Source: Bacteroides sp. M10
Lineage (GTDB): Bacteria; Bacteroidota; Bacteroidia; Bacteroidales; Bacteroidaceae
Direction: 5' to 3'
Assembly: GCF_014334015.1 (NCBI RefSeq)
Contig: NZ_CP060488.1
Coordinates: forward strand, 1,942,501-2,006,500
Length of the DNA stretch: 64,000 nucleotides
How positions within the stretch are numbered: position 1 is the first letter of the stretch; each line of letters opens with the position of its first letter. This document shows positions 59,746 to 64,000 of this stretch, piece after piece. The position numbers and the translations under genes were made by a program. Below the pieces are notes generated by a model. It ran no database searches. It had not been told where the DNA came from and saw nothing but the letters and a program-made list of their open reading frames with translations.

Positions 59746-61935
59746 TTATTCAGCAGTCAGCTCAATTACGCGGCTGAAAGCCTGATTTGTTGTGAAAGCA
59801 TTGATTCCCACTTTCATCAGATAATCTCCTGAATAAGTTTTCTCATTGGCGGCCAGATTCGATTTGGAATTCGGCATCAGGTTGATTTCTTTCACCTTAT
59901 ACATTTTCTTCGCATCCAGTCCCTGAAGTTTTACCGGGAGCAGTTTCTCACCGAAACGTGGGTGGATATCGTAGGTATAAAGCACAGCTTTGGTCTTATC
60001 CGGTGAGGCATACATGAGAGACATGTGATTGCCATCGTAGGGAGAAACCAATCTGTATTGATCGCCGTCCAGAATCACTTTTTTCAGACGCGTCCAGTTG
60101 GCAACTGCGTTCTGGCAGTAAGTCTGTTCGTCTGCATTCAGTTCCTTCAGTCCAAGGTCAAAGCCCAGTTTGCACATACTTGCCACATCCGTACGGAACT
60201 TCACGCTTGTGTTCTTGTTCCAGCTGGTTACGTGTGCACACATGGCTTTTGCCGGGAAGATTTGTGAGAATCCCCACTGGATAAACAGACGTTCTATCGG
60301 GTCTGTGTTGTCGCTGCACCAGAATTCTGTGTAATATTTCAGAGCTTCGTAGTCGCAACGGGCGCCACCGCCGGAGCAGAGCATCATTGGCACGTTCGGA
60401 TATTTGTCTTTGATACGTTTCAATACATTGTATATACCACGTACATGGTCGATATAAAGCTGTCCCTGTTTATTTTTTAAATATGGAGAATAAACATTTG
60501 TAATTGGAGAGTTACAGTCCCATTTAAAGAAAGCTACTTCCGGATTCTCTGTCAGGATCTTATCCACTACACCATATACAAAGTCCTGTACTTTCGGATT
60601 GCTAAGATCGAGTACCAGCTGATTACGGTAATAATATGTTTCGCGGTTAGGCAGTTGGATAGCCCAGTCGGGATGCTTTTCGAACAACTCACTTTTAGGG
60701 TTAACCATTTCCGGTTCAATCCAGATACCAAATTTCACTCCGGCTTCTTTGGCAGACTGTACAAGGGCAGGAATACCGCCCGGCAGTTTGGATTTCATCA
60801 CTTCCCAGTCACCCAGTCCGGCATTGTCACTGTTGCGTGGGTGCTTGTTGCCAAACCAGCCGTCATCCAGCAGGAACATATCTACACCAAGATGTTTAGC
60901 TTCCTTCATCAGTTCGGCAAGCAGTTCCTCATTGAATTTGAAGTAAGTATTTTCCCAGTTGTTTAATAAAGTCATACGGTCGCCTTGTCCGTCTTTCAGC
61001 TGATAGTTGCGTGCCCATGCGTGAAGGTTGCGGCTGGCTTCGCCCGTACCGTTGTTGCTGAAAGTAAAGATGAATTCAGGAGTTGTAAACACTTCATTCG
61101 GCTTCAGTTCATAATCAGATGCATAAGGATTGATGGCGGGGATTACACGGAGATTACCTACGTTGTCCACTTCGAAAGTGAACTGGAAGTTTCCTGTCCA
61201 TCCGATAGTACCTAGCATGGCACGTCCCTGCGCTTCCTGTGCCGGTTGTTCAAAACCAAGCTCAAAGAACGGGTGGGTGTGCATGGCAGCACGGCTTCCC
61301 AGTTTGGTGTCGATCACCTTTTTACCGAACAACAGAGGTTGTGTGCTCATTTGTGCTTCTTTTGCCCAATCGCTGCTGAATTCTGTCAGGAAATATTCGT
61401 TTCCGGAGAAATAAAGCATGGTGGAAGCATAACGCCATAAGGTCACAGGCTTCTTTTCAGCATGTTTGATTTCGCTCCACGTCTTGATGACGTTTTCTTT
61501 CGGATAAGCGATGTAATGTAGTGTGACTTCTACCGGATACTGATTATCTTTTAGTTGAATAATCGTTTCCGTTCCGCCCGCCACTGCCTTCTGCTCGGAG
61601 GATATATAGCGGAGAATCGTACTCGGGTTCCCATCATTGTGCGTGATAGCTACAGCCGGTTCAAAATAATCTTCGGCGCCGGAGCCCGGATATACTTCCC
61701 ATCCGCGGGTGGATACGCTACCGTCACTTCCTCCTTTTACGTAAGGAGAAAAGTTGTTGATGTCTTTCTCATTCAGTAACTTATCGCCCAGATAAGCCTG
61801 ATAGAGTCGTCCGTTAGGAGCTACTTGGAGAATTAAGTCTGTGTTGTCCGTTGCGATGCGGATAACGTTCTTTTCCTGGGCGTCCACTTGCGCCAGGGTA
61901 AACAATGCCATAAGTAATACGAAAAGTTTCTTCAT
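59746..61935 (-). CDS. Secreted alpha-galactosidase, GH36
   Basis: A 729-residue enzyme that removes terminal alpha-1,6/1,3/1,4 galactose from oligosaccharides such as raffinose or galactomannan. A signal peptide MKKLFVLLMALFTLAQVDAQ targets it to the periplasm. The N-terminal beta-sandwich domain spans about 20-320, the barrel about 320-660, and a C-terminal beta domain follows. Key motifs are MFLLDDGWFG, IWIEPEMVNP, VAFFKWDCN with nucleophile Asp473 and ALKYYTEFWCSDNTDP with acid/base Asp542. The CSGGGARCD motif is also present. It reads away from a TonB-dependent receptor starting further right, so uptake and hydrolysis are probably linked. Confidence 0.92.
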   Translation of the reverse strand: MKKLFVLLMALFTLAQVDAQEKNVIRIATDNTDLILQVAPNGRLYQAYLGDKLLNEKDINNFSPYVKGGSDGSVSTRGWEVYPGSGAEDYFEPAVAITHNDGNPSTILRYISSEQKAVAGGTETIIQLKDNQYPVEVTLHYIAYPKENVIKTWSEIKHAEKKPVTLWRYASTMLYFSGNEYFLTEFSSDWAKEAQMSTQPLLFGKKVIDTKLGSRAAMHTHPFFELGFEQPAQEAQGRAMLGTIGWTGNFQFTFEVDNVGNLRVIPAINPYASDYELKPNEVFTTPEFIFTFSNNGTGEASRNLHAWARNYQLKDGQGDRMTLLNNWENTYFKFNEELLAELMKEAKHLGVDMFLLDDGWFGNKHPRNSDNAGLGDWEVMKSKLPGGIPALVQSAKEAGVKFGIWIEPEMVNPKSELFEKHPDWAIQLPNRETYYYRNQLVLDLSNPKVQDFVYGVVDKILTENPEVAFFKWDCNSPITNVYSPYLKNKQGQLYIDHVRGIYNVLKRIKDKYPNVPMMLCSGGGARCDYEALKYYTEFWCSDNTDPIERLFIQWGFSQIFPAKAMCAHVTSWNKNTSVKFRTDVASMCKLGFDLGLKELNADEQTYCQNAVANWTRLKKVILDGDQYRLVSPYDGNHMSLMYASPDKTKAVLYTYDIHPRFGEKLLPVKLQGLDAKKMYKVKEINLMPNSKSNLAANEKTYSGDYLMKVGINAFTTNQAFSRVIELTAE

Positions 61936-61987
61936 GGTTTTTTAATAATTAATTAGGTATTAGTTAGTTTGTGGGCATAGAATGCCG

Positions 61988-61995
61988 CAAAGATA
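61988..61995 (-). promoter_or_regulatory. Promoter -7 box of alpha-galactosidase
   Basis: CAAAGATA on the plus strand is TATCTTTG on the minus strand, 53 bp upstream of the start codon at 61935. It lies in the short gap after the receptor's stop, so the enzyme can be expressed from its own promoter. Confidence 0.55.
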
Positions 61996-62017
61996 ATTAT
62001 AATTCGTCAGGAATGAA

Positions 62018-64000
62018 CTAGAATTTAATGCTTGCGCTAAATTCTACGGTAAATGGGCGTAAATAATTTCCACTCATATAGTTGCCGGCATACTGGGCAG
62101 CTTCTTCTTTGGTAATCAGTTCCGAACCGTTGATGGTTCCGCTGGCCCCCTTCTGATTCAGGAAGTTGATGACTGTTGCCCCTAAAGAAAGATGCTTGTT
62201 TACGTTCCAGTTGATCCCCCCGAAAGTTTCCCAGCGACCGTTGAAATAGAGGGCTTCCTGGAGATTGGCGTAAGTCTTGCCGAAATAGCGGAAACTAAGC
62301 CAAAGACGTAAGTCCTTCGTGATATTATAGCTTGGGTCGAGTTCGACAAGAATCTGCGGAATCTCTTTTACAATCATCCCATTGGCGTTGACAGACATTT
62401 CCGAACCGTCGTTGAATGTGACGCTTGCATTATAGTTCTTGTAAACAGGTTTCTGATACGTGAACAGAGCGTGCAGGTGAAAACCTTTGAACGGGTCGAT
62501 TTCGGCAGATGTGGTCCATCCCAGTGTTTTGATATTATAAATAAGCAATACGGTCTTTCCTTCTTCCGTTCCCGGTTTCGTCAGGTTTTGCTGGTCAATA
62601 TTATTAGATTTAGAGATATAGGTAACCATAGAGGTGAGGTTGATCCACTTGTTCTTGTAGAACAAACCGCCACGGATTAACGGTATGGTGACACGTTTGT
62701 ATTGCTCTTCCGTAGGACCTGTTCCGGCATATTCGTTGATACGTGGGAAGCGGGTGGCTACTGTTCCGTCGGCAGTCAGGCCGAATTGTCCGGTTACGTT
62801 GTAAGTGGCGCGGAGCGTGGCGGCATAGTTCAGTTTATCCTTTACCAGTTTGGCGGGATGAATGCTGCGTTGTGTGGCAATGATATTTCCTGTTTCTTCC
62901 TCTTTGCTATAAGTGGTAAAGTCGCCGATGTGGAAACCCGGGAAACGGGAAGCGGATATTTGATCGGCACTCATCCGGTAATATTCCAGGCGTCCGCCAT
63001 AATAGATATTGAATTGGGGAGTTACTTGCCAGTTGTCTGTAAAGTAAAGGGCGAGTTTGTTCTCATATCCCTTTGTATATTCGGGACTAAGTTCGTTGTA
63101 CCCGTATGTTTGTACGCGCTGACCGGTCAGGGTGGGGTCCAGAGAACTTGTAGTTGTAGAAGTCAGCAACTGTGGATAGTTCTGTACGGTAGCCATCCAT
63201 TGCAGAGAAGAGGAATAATAATCAAGATGGTAATACCATTCGTTCACTCCCAGACGCAGATCATGGTTGCCAAAGGTCTTGTTCAACTCGGAAGTGATTA
63301 GGAAGTTTTTCACTTTGCCTACGTGCAACCAGGTGCGGCGACCTTCTGCGAGTCCTTCATACGGATCACCGTTTGATAACGTAAAACCATCGTTGGCGGT
63401 TACTTCGCTGATGGTGCTGCCTCCGAAGTCGACATAGTTGGCACGTGGAGCATCCATATATTTCAGATTGAATTTCCATAGCAGATCGTTCCTAAAAAGA
63501 TAATCGGAGATTAATGCAATCTCATTGGCACGGTTTTCAGAACCATCGCTCAAGTTCCATGTTTTTATCTTTCCGTCTCTTACGTCCATGTATGGGAAAG
63601 AACCGTTCTGCGGAACATAAGAATTTGTCCCCAGTTTGAAACCGTCTATCTCTTTAACCGAGCCGTCGCCGACATAGATAAAAGGAGCTGCATTGGCATA
63701 GCTGGCCGGATTTTCACTGCGGGAGTGTTTGTAGAGCAAAGATATTTTGCCGCGTCCGTTGTTGAAGAGACGGGTCAGGCCGGCATGATAAATCTCTGTG
63801 CGGTCTGCATAGTTCGTAAATTTCAGATCGAAACTTCCCGGGTCGAAGTTCTGGTAGATGCTTGCCGTGTAAAGCCATTGGTCATTGATGGCTCCTGAAA
63901 CATTGAAATCGAAGTTCTGCATACCGAAATGATTGGTGCGGTAGTTTAATATACCTTGGAAATCCTTTTGTCCCAGTTTGCTGAATGAGTTGACGGAGTA
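62018..64000 (-). CDS. TonB-dependent outer-membrane receptor (5' end outside window)
   Basis: An open frame continues to the right edge, giving at least 660 residues of the receptor's C-terminal barrel. An ATG at 63920-63922 is internal, since upstream codons YSVNSFSKLGQKDFQGILNY are in frame. Features are alternating aromatic beta strands (NVSGAINDQWLYTASIYQNF, SLLYKHSRSENPASYANA, KLALYFTDNWQVTPQFNIYY, GLTADGTVATRFPRINEYAG) and a final strand ending VEFSASIKF, whose terminal Phe is the outer-membrane insertion signal. Plug and signal are not in view. It lies 82 bp upstream of the alpha-galactosidase, suggesting a sugar-uptake locus. Confidence 0.85.
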   Translation of the reverse strand, partial: YSVNSFSKLGQKDFQGILNYRTNHFGMQNFDFNVSGAINDQWLYTASIYQNFDPGSFDLKFTNYADRTEIYHAGLTRLFNNGRGKISLLYKHSRSENPASYANAAPFIYVGDGSVKEIDGFKLGTNSYVPQNGSFPYMDVRDGKIKTWNLSDGSENRANEIALISDYLFRNDLLWKFNLKYMDAPRANYVDFGGSTISEVTANDGFTLSNGDPYEGLAEGRRTWLHVGKVKNFLITSELNKTFGNHDLRLGVNEWYYHLDYYSSSLQWMATVQNYPQLLTSTTTSSLDPTLTGQRVQTYGYNELSPEYTKGYENKLALYFTDNWQVTPQFNIYYGGRLEYYRMSADQISASRFPGFHIGDFTTYSKEEETGNIIATQRSIHPAKLVKDKLNYAATLRATYNVTGQFGLTADGTVATRFPRINEYAGTGPTEEQYKRVTIPLIRGGLFYKNKWINLTSMVTYISKSNNIDQQNLTKPGTEEGKTVLLIYNIKTLGWTTSAEIDPFKGFHLHALFTYQKPVYKNYNASVTFNDGSEMSVNANGMIVKEIPQILVELDPSYNITKDLRLWLSFRYFGKTYANLQEALYFNGRWETFGGINWNVNKHLSLGATVINFLNQKGASGTINGSELITKEEAAQYAGNYMSGNYLRPFTVEFSASIKF

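Noticed and set aside
1..64000. tRNA, rRNA or riboswitch genes
   Set aside because: I looked for cloverleaf-like and conserved rRNA segments, for a tRNA target at the element junctions and for known riboswitch cores, and found none.

Overview
The window looks like chromosomal DNA of a Bacteroides-type gut bacterium. The evidence is the many promoters with the Bacteroides -7 box TAnnTTTG (often TATCTTTG), A/T-rich ribosome-binding regions, lipoproteins with short acidic N-termini, a TonB-dependent receptor beside a secreted GH36 alpha-galactosidase, HU-like/VirE genes, and the order rimP-nusA-infB-cvpA-sufBCDS. The species is not named from sequence alone.

Layout. (1) 1-1678: two glycosyltransferases on the minus strand, the first cut by the window edge. 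They are divergent from two tandem lipoproteins (2011-5962) that I read as DUF5722-like, clan GH-A-like glycosidases. (2) 6344-10941: a patch of recurring AAA ATPases, comprising a frameshifted DUF4143 ATPase, an intact paralogue behind two identical 16-bp palindromes, a third copy reduced to its first 24 codons, and a PD-(D/E)XK ATPase. (3) 10960-25761: an HU-like/virE locus hit twice. An ISL3-family IS (12207-14034, 8-bp target duplication) sits between the HU-like gene and virE. A 9,522-bp AT-rich integrative element (15502-25023) splits virE exactly in frame. The locus also carries an exact 22-bp-period operator-like array and about a dozen copies of TATGAGAAAT. The element encodes a large serine recombinase, a Rep-like winged-helix protein, DUF3871, a catalytic-core tyrosine recombinase followed by an elaborate nested palindrome, a lipoprotein and a ParB-like protein. 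No relaxase is visible.

(4) 25840-35556: an ATPase, then an envelope glycolipid cassette (ABC exporter, deacetylase, GtrB-like transferase, GtrA, LTA-synthase-like enzyme, convergent ArnT-like transferase) and an RNase H. (5) 35694-48638: nitroreductase, aroK behind a promoter-spanning palindrome, a Sel1 / HSP90-like / TPR operon, speA-argB, an ECF sigma factor with a probable anti-sigma protein, a GIN-domain lipoprotein, a YgjP-like metallopeptidase and a small membrane protein. A second, unrelated 22-bp-period palindrome array lies at 48139-48222. (6) 48811-59370: core translation/transcription genes and the SUF iron-sulfur cluster operon, with a GGCACGGATT palindromic repeat recurring between genes. 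(7) 59411-64000: a candidate small RNA, the alpha-galactosidase and a partial TonB receptor.

The least explained pieces are the virE-splitting element, the nested palindromes at 21527-21848, the two unrelated 22-bp arrays and the TATGAGAAAT cluster. Everything here is read by eye. Family names are recognition from motifs, not database hits.
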